NCBI RefSeq assembly: GCF_030682035.1 | Contig: NZ_JAUXQZ010000044.1 | Coordinates: 124,001-188,000, forward strand | Source of the DNA: Brevundimonas sp. | Lineage (GTDB): Bacteria; Pseudomonadota; Alphaproteobacteria; Caulobacterales; Caulobacteraceae | Direction of reading: 5' to 3' | DNA: 64,000 nt | In this document: in pieces, positions 14,811 through 24,074 of the stretch | Layout: every line of letters starts with the position of its first letter | Numbering within the stretch: position 1 is the stretch's first letter | Translations under genes and position numbers: made by a program | Notes under the pieces: model-generated | Databases searched by the model: none | Seen by the model: only the letters and a program-made list of their open reading frames with translations | What the model was told of the DNA's origin: nothing

Positions 14811-15230
14811 CTAACTGACAGTCACCCCCAACCCGGGCCGCTCGCGATAGTGCAGCAGCCGTGTCTCGAGATCGCCGACGTGGAGTTCCAGTCGGTGCCC
14901 ATCGGGGTCGAGGAAATATAGCGACGCGCCCTCGCTGCGGTTCTCCTTCCAGATCACCGCCGTCGCCCGCAGCCGCGCCGACAGCACCTCGAAGGCGTCC
15001 GCCTCCACACTGAAGGCCGCATGCGTATAGTCCGCAGTCGGCGCGCGGCGGACCTCGGCGTCCAGCGAAAGACAGATCCACAGGCTCCCCGCTTCCAGAT
15101 AGGCCCCGGTCGCCCAGATCGCCCCCAACTCGCAGCCCAGAACGTCACGGTAGAAGGTGACGGAACGCTTGAGGTCGCCGACCGCGAACGTCAGATGGTT
15201 GAGCCCCGTAACCTTCGCCGTCTGGTTCAT
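14811..15230 (-). CDS. FosA-like fosfomycin/glutathione transferase family protein (VOC fold)
   Basis: The 139-residue protein closely follows the FosA pattern: GLNHLTFAVGDLKRSVTFYR, GAYLEAGSLWICLSLD, ADYTHAAFSV, WKENRSEGASLYFLDPDGHR, LELHVGDLETRL. FosA is a Mn- and K-dependent enzyme that adds glutathione to fosfomycin. The three metal ligands (His in NHL, His in YTH, Glu in LELH) and the NRSEG loop are present. Whether it inactivates fosfomycin or acts on another electrophile is unknown; its place among glutathione-dependent detoxification genes fits either. It ends 53 bases before the VOC gene. Confidence 0.85.
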   Translation of the reverse strand: MNQTAKVTGLNHLTFAVGDLKRSVTFYRDVLGCELGAIWATGAYLEAGSLWICLSLDAEVRRAPTADYTHAAFSVEADAFEVLSARLRATAVIWKENRSEGASLYFLDPDGHRLELHVGDLETRLLHYRERPGLGVTVS

Positions 15231-15237
15231 CAGCGCC

Positions 15238-16340
<1,103 letters not shown>

Positions 16341-16344
<4 letters not shown>

Positions 16345-16571
16345 GATCTGTCCTCCAGATGTCGCGCGATGCATTCGCGAACGGCCGTTTTCACGCTTTC
16401 CCGTTCGTAGGTGTCGAAGTCCAACCCTTCTGCGGCGAACACCGCTCGTGCGGCCTGTTCGGCGCCCGAAGGAAGTTGCGCCAGGACCCGATCTTCACCG
16501 TCCACGCCCAGCGAACAGAAACCCAGATCCACGCACAACTCTCTGAACATCGCCGCGCCGTCGTCAATCAT
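16341..16571 (-). CDS. Small conserved protein of the formaldehyde cluster, paralogue 2
   Basis: This 76-residue protein lies between trmJ and adhC with ATGA overlaps at both ends (16568-16571 and 16341-16344), so it must be translated with them. Its sequence, FRELCVDLGFCSLGVDGEDR, VLAQLPSGAEQAARAVFAAE, GLDF, then TAVRECIARHL, is clearly homologous to the protein at 13184-13453. Three cysteines are shared, two flanking GF and one near the C-terminus. No signal peptide or membrane segment is visible. The family is not recognised. Possible roles are a thiol or metal-binding accessory to AdhC, or a regulator; both are guesses. Confidence 0.82.
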
Positions 16572-17338
16572 CCGCTCGCCTTCTTCGCCGCCAACCGCGC
16601 CAGCACCCGGCCCCGCCCCTTCGACAGCGCGGTGATCACCCCCCGGAAGGTCGCCACCTCCTGCGCCGTGAACGCCGCCCGTCCCAGCATCACCCGCAAG
16701 TTCTGGCTCATGGAGCGGAATTTCTCCGGCGGATGGAAGAAGCCGGCGGCGTCCAGCTCCGTCTCCAGATGCTCGTACATGCCCAGCATCAGCGCTCCGG
16801 ACGCCGGCGGCTCGCCTTCGCGGAAATTGGGCGGCGGGGCGTCCAGCACCAGCGTCCGCCACTCATAGGCGTTGATCGCCACGGCCTGGGCCAGATTGAG
16901 CGACTGGTGGCGCGGATCGATGGGTATGGTGACAATGCCCTGGCACAGGGCGATATCCGAGGTCTCCAGCCCCGCCCGCTCGCCGCCGAACAGCAGGCCG
17001 ACACCCAGACCCGAGGCGCGGTCGTCATACAGCACCCGCGCCGCCTCGCGCGGCGTTCGCACCGGCTGGCGCGTCTCACGCGGCCGGGCCGTGGTGGCGA
17101 AGACGGTGTTCAGATCGGCGACGGCCCCGGCGACGCTGTCGAACACCCGGATCCCCTCCAGCACCCAGTCGGCGCCGGAGGCCGTGGCCCAGGCCCGCTC
17201 CTGCGGCCAGCCGTCGCGCGGCGCGACGAGCCTCAGTTCCGACAGGCCGAAATTGGCCATCACCCGCGCCACCGCGCCGATGTTCTCAGCCATCTGCGAC
17301 TTGTCGAGGATGACGATGGGCGGGGTCAGGTCGGACAT
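16568..17338 (-). CDS. trmJ: tRNA (cytidine/uridine-32-2'-O)-methyltransferase TrmJ
   Basis: Methylates the ribose of residue 32 in tRNA anticodon loops. The 256-residue SpoU-family protein has the knotted SPOUT motifs: PQNIGAVAR-type start (LDKSQMAENIGAVARVMANF), LLFGGERAGLETSDIALCQG and IPIDPRHQSLNLAQAVAINAYEWR. The C-terminal helical extension (GMYEHLETELDAAGFFHPPEKF) is typical of TrmJ. It is the first gene of the minus-strand run that continues into the formaldehyde cluster. The upstream 115 bases carry repeated GTGAGC-like motifs but no clear promoter. Confidence 0.92.
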   Translation of the reverse strand: MSDLTPPIVILDKSQMAENIGAVARVMANFGLSELRLVAPRDGWPQERAWATASGADWVLEGIRVFDSVAGAVADLNTVFATTARPRETRQPVRTPREAARVLYDDRASGLGVGLLFGGERAGLETSDIALCQGIVTIPIDPRHQSLNLAQAVAINAYEWRTLVLDAPPPNFREGEPPASGALMLGMYEHLETELDAAGFFHPPEKFRSMSQNLRVMLGRAAFTAQEVATFRGVITALSKGRGRVLARLAAKKASG

Positions 17339-17454
17339 CGGGCGCAGTCAGGTGAACGAGGGGTGCTGGTGAGCAAGGGGTGAGCAGGTTCGCGCTGGCG
17401 GCCGTCCCAACGGCTCACATCTTCGCTCACTAGCACTATTCACCCGCGCCGAAA

Positions 17455-18486
17455 TCAGTCCTCGCCGTACATGGCCAGCCACGGATCGACGGTCCCGGCC
17501 TCGACCTCGTTGACCTTGACCGCCGGCCAGCCGATCGAGTCGTCCGCCGAATCCCGCCACGCCAGCACAAACAGGTCGCGCAGTTCCGACGCCCCCGCGG
17601 CCAGCCGCGCCGTCACGAACGCTCCGCCGCGTGCGTCGCTGTCCGTGAAGCCGCCGGCCTTCTCCAGCACATAGAAGGGCGTCACCTCGGCCAGCGTCGT
17701 CTTCAGATAGGCCGGCACCCGCAGGCGCAGATCGAAGCCGTCCAGCGCCGGCGCCGCCATCGCCGCCTCGACGGCATCCAGCCGGGCCACGCGCGCCGCG
17801 AATGCGCCCTCGAAGGCTCCGTGGGTCTGGCGCGAGGTGGTGAACCCTTGCGGGTTCGGCGTGTCGCGGTTCCAGCCGTTGTAGTGGATGGTGGTGTGGT
17901 GCGGCTGCGATCCGTCGCCGACATAGTGGCCCAGATAGCCCATATCGCGCAGGATCAGGGCCTCGCGGCGGATGCGATCCTCACGGTACCAGGCCCGCTT
18001 GCCGGGATCGCGCTCGCGCGCCTCGGCGGCGTTCAGCACCCGCCAAATAGCGAAGTCGCGCACCAGCTGCTGATAGCCGTCCATGATCGCGTAGGGCAGG
18101 TAGCCGGCGTCATCGACCTTGATCCCCGCCGTCGCCAGCGCCGCGTCATACTCCGACTTCAACTGCGGCAGGGCGTCGATCGACAGCCCCTGGTCGTTCA
18201 CGATCCGGCCGTTCTCGATCATGTCGACGAAATGGGCTGTGTCGCGTTCGCGGTCGTGGGGTTGGCCGCCGCCCTTGGTGCGGTCCGGCTCGCGCGACAG
18301 CTCCCCGACCTCAGCCACAGCGCCGGGCGTGCGCAGGAAGGCGGGCATCTCCCCGGGCAGTCCCCGAACGGCGGCCATGCCGATCAACCGGTGGCCGGTA
18401 TTGCCCCAGGCGGAGACGGTCGCGGGTGTGGCCAGAACGGCGGCTCCCAGCGTCAGGGCGGCGAGGGCGACGGCGATACGTTTCAT
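17455..18486 (-). CDS. S1/P1-family zinc-dependent nuclease, secreted
   Basis: The 343-residue protein has a signal peptide ending in ATVSA, so the mature protein begins with the characteristic Trp (WGNTGHRLIG), whose amino group is a zinc ligand in this family. Further ligands are in DTAHFVDM, DMGYLGHYVGDGSQPHHTTIHYNGWNRD and THGAFEGAF. Such nucleases degrade single-stranded DNA and RNA and act outside the cytoplasm. ATG 18486 is chosen because the signal peptide begins there. The C-terminus (WPAVKVNEVEAGTVDPWLAM) is longer than the minimal family. Confidence 0.9.
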   Translation of the reverse strand: MKRIAVALAALTLGAAVLATPATVSAWGNTGHRLIGMAAVRGLPGEMPAFLRTPGAVAEVGELSREPDRTKGGGQPHDRERDTAHFVDMIENGRIVNDQGLSIDALPQLKSEYDAALATAGIKVDDAGYLPYAIMDGYQQLVRDFAIWRVLNAAEARERDPGKRAWYREDRIRREALILRDMGYLGHYVGDGSQPHHTTIHYNGWNRDTPNPQGFTTSRQTHGAFEGAFAARVARLDAVEAAMAAPALDGFDLRLRVPAYLKTTLAEVTPFYVLEKAGGFTDSDARGGAFVTARLAAGASELRDLFVLAWRDSADDSIGWPAVKVNEVEAGTVDPWLAMYGED

Positions 18487-18564
18487 GGCGGAGACTCCGG
18501 CTACGGACTTCCGATCTGACCTACCCTCAAGCGACCCCGTCGGAAACCCTCTCCCAGACACCGA

Positions 18565-18602
18565 AACCCCTCACCCCTGCCCCTCTCCCTGTGGGAGAGG
18601 GG
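18565..18602. repeat. 38-bp repeat identical (inverted) to 740-777
   Basis: The sequence AACCCCTCACCCCTGCCCCT continues to a CCCCTCTCCC-TGT-GGGAGAGGGG hairpin and is the exact reverse complement of 740-777. It sits 2 bases beyond the 3' end of the glutathione transferase gene, where the hairpin may also terminate transcription. Confidence 0.8.
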
Positions 18603-18604
18603 TT

Positions 18605-19186
18605 CTATATCGCGAACGCCGCCTCCACTCGCGCGATCCACCTCTGGATTGCCGGATAGGCGGACAGGTCAAAATCCCCCTCGTGCGCCACCCTTGTGTA
18701 GGCGACCAGCGCCAGATCAGCGAGCGTCGGCCCGTCCCCGGCCAGCCAGTCCGCCCCGCTCAGCGCCGTCTCCATCCGCGCCAGCGCCGCGTGGCCGCGC
18801 TCCATCAGCCGGGGCTCGATCTCGTCCGCCCGCTTGCCGCCCAACAGCCGCTGGAACCGCACCACGGCGATGTATGGTTCGTGACTGTACTGTTCCCAGA
18901 ACAGCCATTCGTACATCCGGGCGCGGTCGTACGGATCGGTCGGCACGAAAGCCGTCCCCTCGCCGAAATACCCGATGATCGCATTGGACTGGGCCAACAC
19001 CCGGCCGTCTTCCAGCACGACGGCGGGCACCTGACCGGCGGGATTCCGGGCCAGAAAGTCCGCGTTGCGCGTCACGCCGGACATGACATCTGTTTCGACC
19101 CAGCGATAATCACGCCCGAGCCGGTCCAGCAACCACTTGACCTTCAAACAGTTACCGGAACGAATATCGCCATAGACAGTAAGCAT
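18605..19186 (-). CDS. Glutathione S-transferase family protein
   Basis: The 193-residue protein has an N-terminal thioredoxin-like domain (YGDIRSGNCLKVKWLLDRLG, with the GST Ser/Cys position in SGNC; NPAGQVPAVVLEDGRVLAQS with cis-Pro and the glutathione-binding QS) and an all-helical C-terminal domain with the capping box in GDGPTLADLALVAYTR. A cytosolic role in glutathione conjugation or peroxide handling is likely; the substrate is not known. A palindromic repeat follows the stop codon immediately. Confidence 0.92.
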   Translation of the reverse strand: MLTVYGDIRSGNCLKVKWLLDRLGRDYRWVETDVMSGVTRNADFLARNPAGQVPAVVLEDGRVLAQSNAIIGYFGEGTAFVPTDPYDRARMYEWLFWEQYSHEPYIAVVRFQRLLGGKRADEIEPRLMERGHAALARMETALSGADWLAGDGPTLADLALVAYTRVAHEGDFDLSAYPAIQRWIARVEAAFAI

Positions 19187-19405
19187 CTGACCTCAGCAAA
19201 GTGTTTCTGATCTGCGAATACAGCTTACAGGTTTGGTCGCGTTGGCCAAACGAGATTCGGCTTGACCATCACAAGGCTCGCTTATCCACCGGAAAGGCGG
19301 ACATGAGGTCGCACCGCAGCATGAATGACTGGTTTTCGCCATATTTGGGAAAGACAAGCCGGTCACCGGACGCGTATGGGGCCGGCGTTTCCGTGAGTCC
19401 GCAAC

Positions 19406-20023
19406 ATGCTCGGCAAAGCCGCTGCGTTCGCCATTGTGTTGGCGATGGCCCTTCCCGCCCAGGTTCAGGCAACGGGCGATCCGGTGTCCTATCAGGCCGC
19501 GACGAGCGCGGGCTGGGGCGTCGAATCAACCATCCCGGTCGAGGAAGGTTCCACAGACAGCGGCGCGAGCGCGCTCAGCCCCGAACAGCAGACCTTGATG
19601 GCGGCGGACCCCCGCTGGACCGCGCGCGTCAACCTCTACCATGCGGGCGGCGGCGGGGCGACGGGCAATGACAGCCTGGGTTGCCGGCCGATCGCCATGC
19701 GCACCATCGCCACCGATCCCCGCTACATCCCGCGCCGCACCCGCCTGTTCATCCCCGAGACGGTCGGCATGCGGATGACCGACGGCTCGGTGCATGACGG
19801 CTACTGGTACGCCTCCGACACCGGCGGCGCGATCAAGGGTCAGAAGATCGACCTCTACACCGGCCACGGCCGCGGCTCGATGTCCCCGGCCATGCCCTTC
19901 AACCAGCGCCGCCTGACCCTCGTCGACGCCGGCCGCTTTGACGGCTGCCCGCCGTCGTGGGATCGCCTGCCCAGCCAGTCGGTTCAGATGGCCTCGCTCC
20001 CCGCCAGCGCCGGATCGCGCTAG
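19406..20023 (+). CDS. Secreted 3D-domain protein
   Basis: The 205-residue protein has a signal peptide (LGKAAAFAIVLAMALPAQVQA) and a C-terminal 3D domain, named for three conserved aspartates, related to the double-psi barrel of MltA-type lytic transglycosylases. The diagnostic part is RTRLFIPE, YWYASDTGGAIKGQKIDLYT, with GCRPIAMRTIATDPRYIPR upstream. The domain alone suggests cell-wall binding or turnover. The start may be slightly earlier. The 219 bases before it hold one DnaA-box-like TTATCCACC at 19280 and no gene. The stop overlaps the convergent DUF962 gene by 4 bases. Confidence 0.82.
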   Translation: MLGKAAAFAIVLAMALPAQVQATGDPVSYQAATSAGWGVESTIPVEEGSTDSGASALSPEQQTLMAADPRWTARVNLYHAGGGGATGNDSLGCRPIAMRTIATDPRYIPRRTRLFIPETVGMRMTDGSVHDGYWYASDTGGAIKGQKIDLYTGHGRGSMSPAMPFNQRRLTLVDAGRFDGCPPSWDRLPSQSVQMASLPASAGSR

Positions 20024-20343
20024 AATTTCCGCTGGCCGCTGACCGTTTCGAAGAACATGCGCCAGTCGCCCATCAGGCTCCACAGCGGATACTGGAAGGT
20101 GGCCGGGCGATTCTTCTCGAAGAAGAAATGGCCGACCCAGGCGAAGCCATAGCCGACCAGCGGCATGGCCAGCAGCCACCAGCCGTTCCGCGTCGCCAGC
20201 GCCAGCCCCATCACCCCGATGACCAGCGCCGAGCCGATCACGTGAATACGGCGGCACGTCCGGTTGGAGTGCTCGTGGATATAGTAGGGATAGAAGGCGC
20301 TGAACGACTGATAGCGTTCGCCGGGGGCAGGCTGGTTGGTCAT
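20020..20343 (-). CDS. Mpo1-like / DUF962 membrane protein
   Basis: The 107-residue protein matches the DUF962 (Mpo1-like) family: YQSFSAFYPYYIHEHSNRTCRRIHVIGSA, then LVGYGFAWVGHFFFEKNRPATF and YPLWSLMGDWRMFFE. Two membrane segments lie around residues 37-75. The conserved histidines in YYIHEHSN, RRIH and GHFFFE are those proposed to bind iron in Mpo1, a fatty-acid alpha-oxidation dioxygenase in yeast. The bacterial role is unknown. ATG 20343 is chosen since the longer frame adds a basic non-conserved leader. Confidence 0.9.
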   Translation of the reverse strand: MTNQPAPGERYQSFSAFYPYYIHEHSNRTCRRIHVIGSALVIGVMGLALATRNGWWLLAMPLVGYGFAWVGHFFFEKNRPATFQYPLWSLMGDWRMFFETVSGQRKF

Positions 20344-20459
20344 GTCCCCAGCCTCTGCCCGCCTGGCCCCGCGGTCAAGCCGCCGCCGTTCACCCTTTCC
20401 ATCAGCCAACCGGTAAGGGCGGCGGTCGATAGTGCGGTTGCATCGCCGGGAGACGCCCC

Positions 20460-20669
20460 ATGCAGGCCATCGCCATCGCCGCCGCCGGTATCGCCGGAGC
20501 CACCGACCGTTTCGCCGCCAGCGCCGCCCGCACGGCTCGTGATCCGCTCGCCGATCTGGCCGGTGAGACCGTCGAACGCATGACCGCCGGGACGGCGTTC
20601 AAGGCCAATATCGCGGTCCTGAAAACCGCCGACCACATGTACGCAAGCCTGCTCGACATCCTCGCCTGA
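20460..20669 (+). CDS. Miniature flagellar rod/hook-like protein
   Basis: The protein has only 69 residues. Its first part (IAIAAAGIAGATDRFAASAARTA) resembles the N-terminal motif of flagellar rod and hook proteins (ALSGLxAAxxRxxxxAxNxAN). The second part (DLAGETVERMTAGTAFKANI, then AVLKTADHMYASLLDILA) resembles their C-terminal motif (DLxxExVxxIxAQxAFxANxxVIxTxDxMxxxLLxI). The central domain is absent. Similar short proteins exist in alphaproteobacteria, with no known function to my knowledge. No other flagellar gene is adjacent. Assembly into the axial structure or regulation by mimicry are both possible. Confidence 0.65.
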   Translation: MQAIAIAAAGIAGATDRFAASAARTARDPLADLAGETVERMTAGTAFKANIAVLKTADHMYASLLDILA

Positions 20670-20676
20670 TGCGAGG

Positions 20677-21207
20677 TTAGCCCTCGGTCACCGGCTCCGG
20701 ACCCAACAGCCGCCGGATCGCCGGCCAGATCTTCGCCACCGCCGAGAAGAAGCCGACCACGGTCGAGACCCACTGGAACGCGGTCCAGACCCAGCCGAAC
20801 AGGTCGCCGTCGCCCAGCGCCTGACTGATCGGGAACAGCACCCGCGATATGCCGATCTGGAAGGCGGCGTAGCTTTCCGAATATTCAATCGAGCGGTCGG
20901 CGAAGAAGGCGATGGCCACCGCCGCCGAAACCGGCGCCCACAGCAGCGGAAGGGCGAGCAACAGGGCCAGCAGCAGCACTGCCAGTTTCGTCCCGACCGT
21001 CTCGCCCGACAACAGGGTCAGGACCACGCCGATGCCGAGTCCCAGCGCTACCCCGCCCAGCAGCACCGGTAGAACCCAATCGATCGCGACCATAAGGTCG
21101 GCGAACATCAACCCGGCCAGAATGGCCGCGCCGCTCAGCACAAAGCCGCCGACCCAGAGAGCGGCGTACTGACCCAGGCGGCGCTTCAGATAGCCGGGAT
21201 TGAACAT
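20677..21207 (-). CDS. Hypothetical membrane protein
   Basis: The 176-residue protein has about four hydrophobic segments: residues 13-35 (LWVGGFVLSGAAILAGLMF), 40-66, 72-92 and a weaker one near 135-155. It starts MFNPGYLKRRLG. No family is recognised and no catalytic motif is visible. It is a lone gene transcribed from near the Gly-rich gene's terminator. Confidence 0.7.
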   Translation of the reverse strand: MFNPGYLKRRLGQYAALWVGGFVLSGAAILAGLMFADLMVAIDWVLPVLLGGVALGLGIGVVLTLLSGETVGTKLAVLLLALLLALPLLWAPVSAAVAIAFFADRSIEYSESYAAFQIGISRVLFPISQALGDGDLFGWVWTAFQWVSTVVGFFSAVAKIWPAIRRLLGPEPVTEG

Positions 21208-21297
21208 GGCGGTCTTCCTCGCGGGCGACGGATCGAGGATGCCGCGCGCCGGGTCGGAAGTCCATTGGCGGAACGTTGATCGGTCTCCGTCGCGAGC

Positions 21298-21329
21298 GAA
21301 AAAGCCCCGCCGGCGCGAACCGGCGGGGC
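21298..21329 (-). terminator. Strong intrinsic terminator after the Gly-rich gene
   Basis: On the minus strand GCCCCGCCGGTTCGCGCCGG extends into CGGGGC followed by TTTTTC. The stem is at least 10 GC-rich pairs with a T-run, 25 bases after the stop at 21355. Confidence 0.88.
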
Positions 21330-21354
21330 AGGCTGTTCAGGGTCCGGAGCGGAC

Positions 21355-22023
21355 TCAGTCGTCGCGACGGGTTCCGGCCCGGGCGCCGGCGCCGGCGCCG
21401 GCCTGGACCGAGGCGCCATTCCGGTTGGCCGAAGCGGAACCGTTGGCGTCGGCGTTGGCGTCAGCGTCAACCCGGCGCGAGCGACGCGGACGGGCGGCGT
21501 CCCGGTCGCGCGAGGCTGAACCCGAGGCGGAGCCGGAGCCGGAGCCGGCGAAACCGCCGCCCAGATCACCCGACAGGGCGCCTTGGCCGGCGCCGGCGGC
21601 GCCGTTGAGGGTTCCGTTCAGGGCGCCTGAGGCCGAGGCCTCGGCGCCCCGGGCATTACCATAGGCGGAGCGGGCGGTTCCGGCGGCGCGGCCCTCGGCG
21701 CGCCGTTCAGCCGCAAGAGCCCGCTCACGCGCCCGGTCAGCGCGTTGTTGAATACGAGCGGCGCGAGCTTGGGCGCGTTCTTCCAGACGTTCGGCCCGGC
21801 GGGCGGTTTCACCCACGGCGTCGGTAGCGAAGCGGCCGTCGACCGAGCCGGTCAGACCACCGTTGGCGGAGCCGCCGAGCGTGCCGCCCAGGCCGCCGAC
21901 CTGTCCGCCCAAGCCGCCGCCCAATCCGCCACCGAGACCGCCGCCCAGCACCTGGGCGTTGGCGGCGCCCGCGAGGGCGAGGGTGAAGGCCGTGGTGGTG
22001 ATCAGCATCAGGGTCTTGCGCAT
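21355..22023 (-). CDS. Secreted Gly/Ala/Arg-rich low-complexity protein
   Basis: The 222-residue protein has a signal peptide (MRKTLMLITTTAFTLALAGA, cleavage after ANA). The mature part has three compositional zones: a Gly-Leu repeat of GGGL units (residues 25-60), an Arg/Ala/Glu helical zone likely to form a coiled coil (ARRAERLEERAQARAARIQQ and on), and a Gly/Ser/Ala tail ending in basic RRDD. No family is recognised. Such proteins are often surface or periplasmic structural factors, but the function here is unknown. ATG 22023 is chosen for the signal peptide. Confidence 0.75.
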   Translation of the reverse strand: MRKTLMLITTTAFTLALAGAANAQVLGGGLGGGLGGGLGGQVGGLGGTLGGSANGGLTGSVDGRFATDAVGETARRAERLEERAQARAARIQQRADRARERALAAERRAEGRAAGTARSAYGNARGAEASASGALNGTLNGAAGAGQGALSGDLGGGFAGSGSGSASGSASRDRDAARPRRSRRVDADANADANGSASANRNGASVQAGAGAGARAGTRRDD

Positions 22024-22114
22024 GAGGATGTCTCCTTGAATATCGCGGGGCGTTCGGCGCCCTCGATCCATCCAACGATCCCTCGCCGCGAATTCATCCC
22101 TGGCGGCGACGATT

Positions 22115-23470
22115 TTATCGGTTCAGCTGTCCCCGGGCCCCGACCTGATCGGGCGCGACCCTGCGGTCCATCGCCACGACGCCCCGGCCATAGATCGGGT
22201 CCGGACCGCGCGCGCCCGCGTCGACCGCCATGGTGGAAACCTCGCCAAGCGCGGCCTCCGCCCCACTCCGGCCGGTTCGTTGCAACCGTTGGGAAAGCAG
22301 GCCCGCCACCAGCGGCGCGGCGAAGGACGAGCCGCGTACGTTCACATAGCCCTGCCCGGAACCTGCGGCGGCCATATCGGCCCCCGGCGCGGCGAAGTCG
22401 ACCTGCGGTCCCCGCCCGGACTCCGGCAGCACCCGGCCGCGTCCGTTGACCGCCGTCACCCCGACCACATCGGGATAGGCCGCCGGATACAGCGGTGGCG
22501 CCGACGGCCCGTCATTGCCGACCGCCGCCACGATCAGCATGCCCCGGCTTCCCGCGCGCCGCACCGCCGCCTCGACCACGGCGTTGCGCGGCCCCACCAG
22601 ACTGACATTGACCACCGGCACCTCGTTCTCGGCCATCCAGGCCAGCGCCTGCGCCAGACCTGTCGCCGACCCGCCCGCGGCGGAACCGCCATAGACGTCG
22701 GCGGCATAAAGCTCCCCGCCCGGCGCCGCGCCCGCAAAGGCCCCCGCCTGTCCGACCATCAGCGAAGCCACCGCCGTCCCGTGCGGCGCCGCCCGCGCCG
22801 GTCCCGCGAAGCCGCGCTGCACGATCCGCGCGCCCGCCACGGCCGGATGCCGCACGTCGACGCCGGTGTCGATCAGCCCCATCCGCCCCCGGCCGCCCTG
22901 GGGTGCAGGAAAGGCCGCCGGGGCCGGCGCGCCACCGGCCTCCGCCAGCTCGCCCGCCGGCGCATGCACATGGTTGAACGCGTAGCTGCCGCCCGGATCG
23001 AGGTCGCGCAGCCGCTCGACCGCCCGGCCCAGCGACAGCCCCCGCGGCGGCGTCAGAACCACCGTGGTCATGTCCAGCGCCGTAAGACGCTCTTCCCGCA
23101 CCACCACAAACCCCGCGTCCAGCGCGCGCCGCCGGCCCTCGGGCGACAGGTCGACCGCCACCACCTCGCCGCGCACCACCGGCCAACCCTCGGGATCGGC
23201 CTCCAGCGCCCCGTCCGACCGTCGGATCAACCCCTGTAGCCGCGCCGGGACTTCCAGCCCCCGCTCCAGTCGCCCGCGCGCCAGGCCCTGCAGCGACCCG
23301 GGATCGACCGGCAGGCCCGGCGTTCCGCCCGGCAACCCCGGCGTCTGCGGCAGACCTCCGCCGATCCCGCCGGGCAGGCCGATCTGGGCGGCCGCGGGTC
23401 CTGCGGACACAGCCATGGCCACAGCCGCGAGAAGGGCCGATAAAAGCATCCGTATCGACATGGGCGTCAT
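22115..23470 (-). CDS. S8 family (subtilisin-like) serine peptidase, exported
   Basis: The protein of about 451 residues has a signal peptide (LLSALLAAVAMAVSAGPAAA), a Pro/Gly-rich linker (repeats of LPGG), a propeptide-like region and a subtilase domain. The catalytic triad is visible: Asp in GLIDTGVDVRHP, His in APHGTAVASL and Ser in RGSSFAAPLVAGL, with the oxyanion Asn in VAAVGNDGPS. ATG 23470 or ATG 23461 is the likely start; the longer frame to 23518 is not signal-like. It is divergent from the ECF sigma/anti-sigma operon, about 100 bases away, so it may belong to that regulon or act on the anti-sigma factor. That link is inferred. Confidence 0.9.
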   Translation of the reverse strand: MTPMSIRMLLSALLAAVAMAVSAGPAAAQIGLPGGIGGGLPQTPGLPGGTPGLPVDPGSLQGLARGRLERGLEVPARLQGLIRRSDGALEADPEGWPVVRGEVVAVDLSPEGRRRALDAGFVVVREERLTALDMTTVVLTPPRGLSLGRAVERLRDLDPGGSYAFNHVHAPAGELAEAGGAPAPAAFPAPQGGRGRMGLIDTGVDVRHPAVAGARIVQRGFAGPARAAPHGTAVASLMVGQAGAFAGAAPGGELYAADVYGGSAAGGSATGLAQALAWMAENEVPVVNVSLVGPRNAVVEAAVRRAGSRGMLIVAAVGNDGPSAPPLYPAAYPDVVGVTAVNGRGRVLPESGRGPQVDFAAPGADMAAAGSGQGYVNVRGSSFAAPLVAGLLSQRLQRTGRSGAEAALGEVSTMAVDAGARGPDPIYGRGVVAMDRRVAPDQVGARGQLNR

Positions 23471-23570
23471 TCCCGGCAACGTCCTTCTTTTTCCAAACTC
23501 TTTGGCGATGCACAACAAGGGATGAAACGATAGGGGCGGGACGTTCCATCCCCATGACGAGGTTTTCTGC

Positions 23571-24074
23571 TTGGATGAGTTTCAGACGGGGCTGGTGGAG
23601 CTTCTGCCGAGGCTGCGCCGTTTTGCGCGCGTTCTCGTGCGGTCGGACGCCGACGCCCACGATCTGGTGCAGGAGACCATCGAACGCGCCCTGGCCAAAC
23701 GCGGCGGCTTTCGCCCGGGCACCCGGCTGGACAGTTGGGCCTTCACCATCATGAGGCGGATCTTCATCGACCAGACCCGATCAAACGCGCGCTGGGCCCG
23801 CGTGGTCGCCCCGACCGACGAGCGCACACCCGACATCGCCGACGCCGCCATGGCCGGCGAAGACTTGCGCGCCGACGCCCTGGCCGTGCGCGACGCCATC
23901 CAGGCCCTGCCCGACGACCAGCGTCTGGCCGTGGCCCTGGTGCTGATCGACGGCCTGTCCTACGCCGAGGCCGCCGAGGTCATGGGCGTCCCCGCCGGCA
24001 CCCTGACCAGCCGCCTCGTGCGCGGCCGTCAGACCCTGATCCAGACCCTGGCCGAGCAGGGAGTGAGCGCATGA
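23571..24074 (+). CDS. ECF RNA polymerase sigma factor
   Basis: The 167-residue protein has sigma region 2 (LLPRLRRFARVLVRSDADAH, DLVQETIERAL, then WAFTIMRRIFIDQTRS) and region 4 (LPDDQRLAVALVLIDGLSYAEAAEVMGVPAGTLTSRLVRGR). It would direct RNA polymerase to a small stress or envelope regulon. The start is TTG 23571; there is no better in-frame ATG. Its stop overlaps the anti-sigma start (ATGA). Confidence 0.93.
   Translation: MDEFQTGLVELLPRLRRFARVLVRSDADAHDLVQETIERALAKRGGFRPGTRLDSWAFTIMRRIFIDQTRSNARWARVVAPTDERTPDIADAAMAGEDLRADALAVRDAIQALPDDQRLAVALVLIDGLSYAEAAEVMGVPAGTLTSRLVRGRQTLIQTLAEQGVSA

Noticed and set aside
17339..17454. GTGAGC repeats upstream of trmJ as a tandem regulatory array
   Set aside because: Spacing and sequence are too irregular to support a regulatory repeat.
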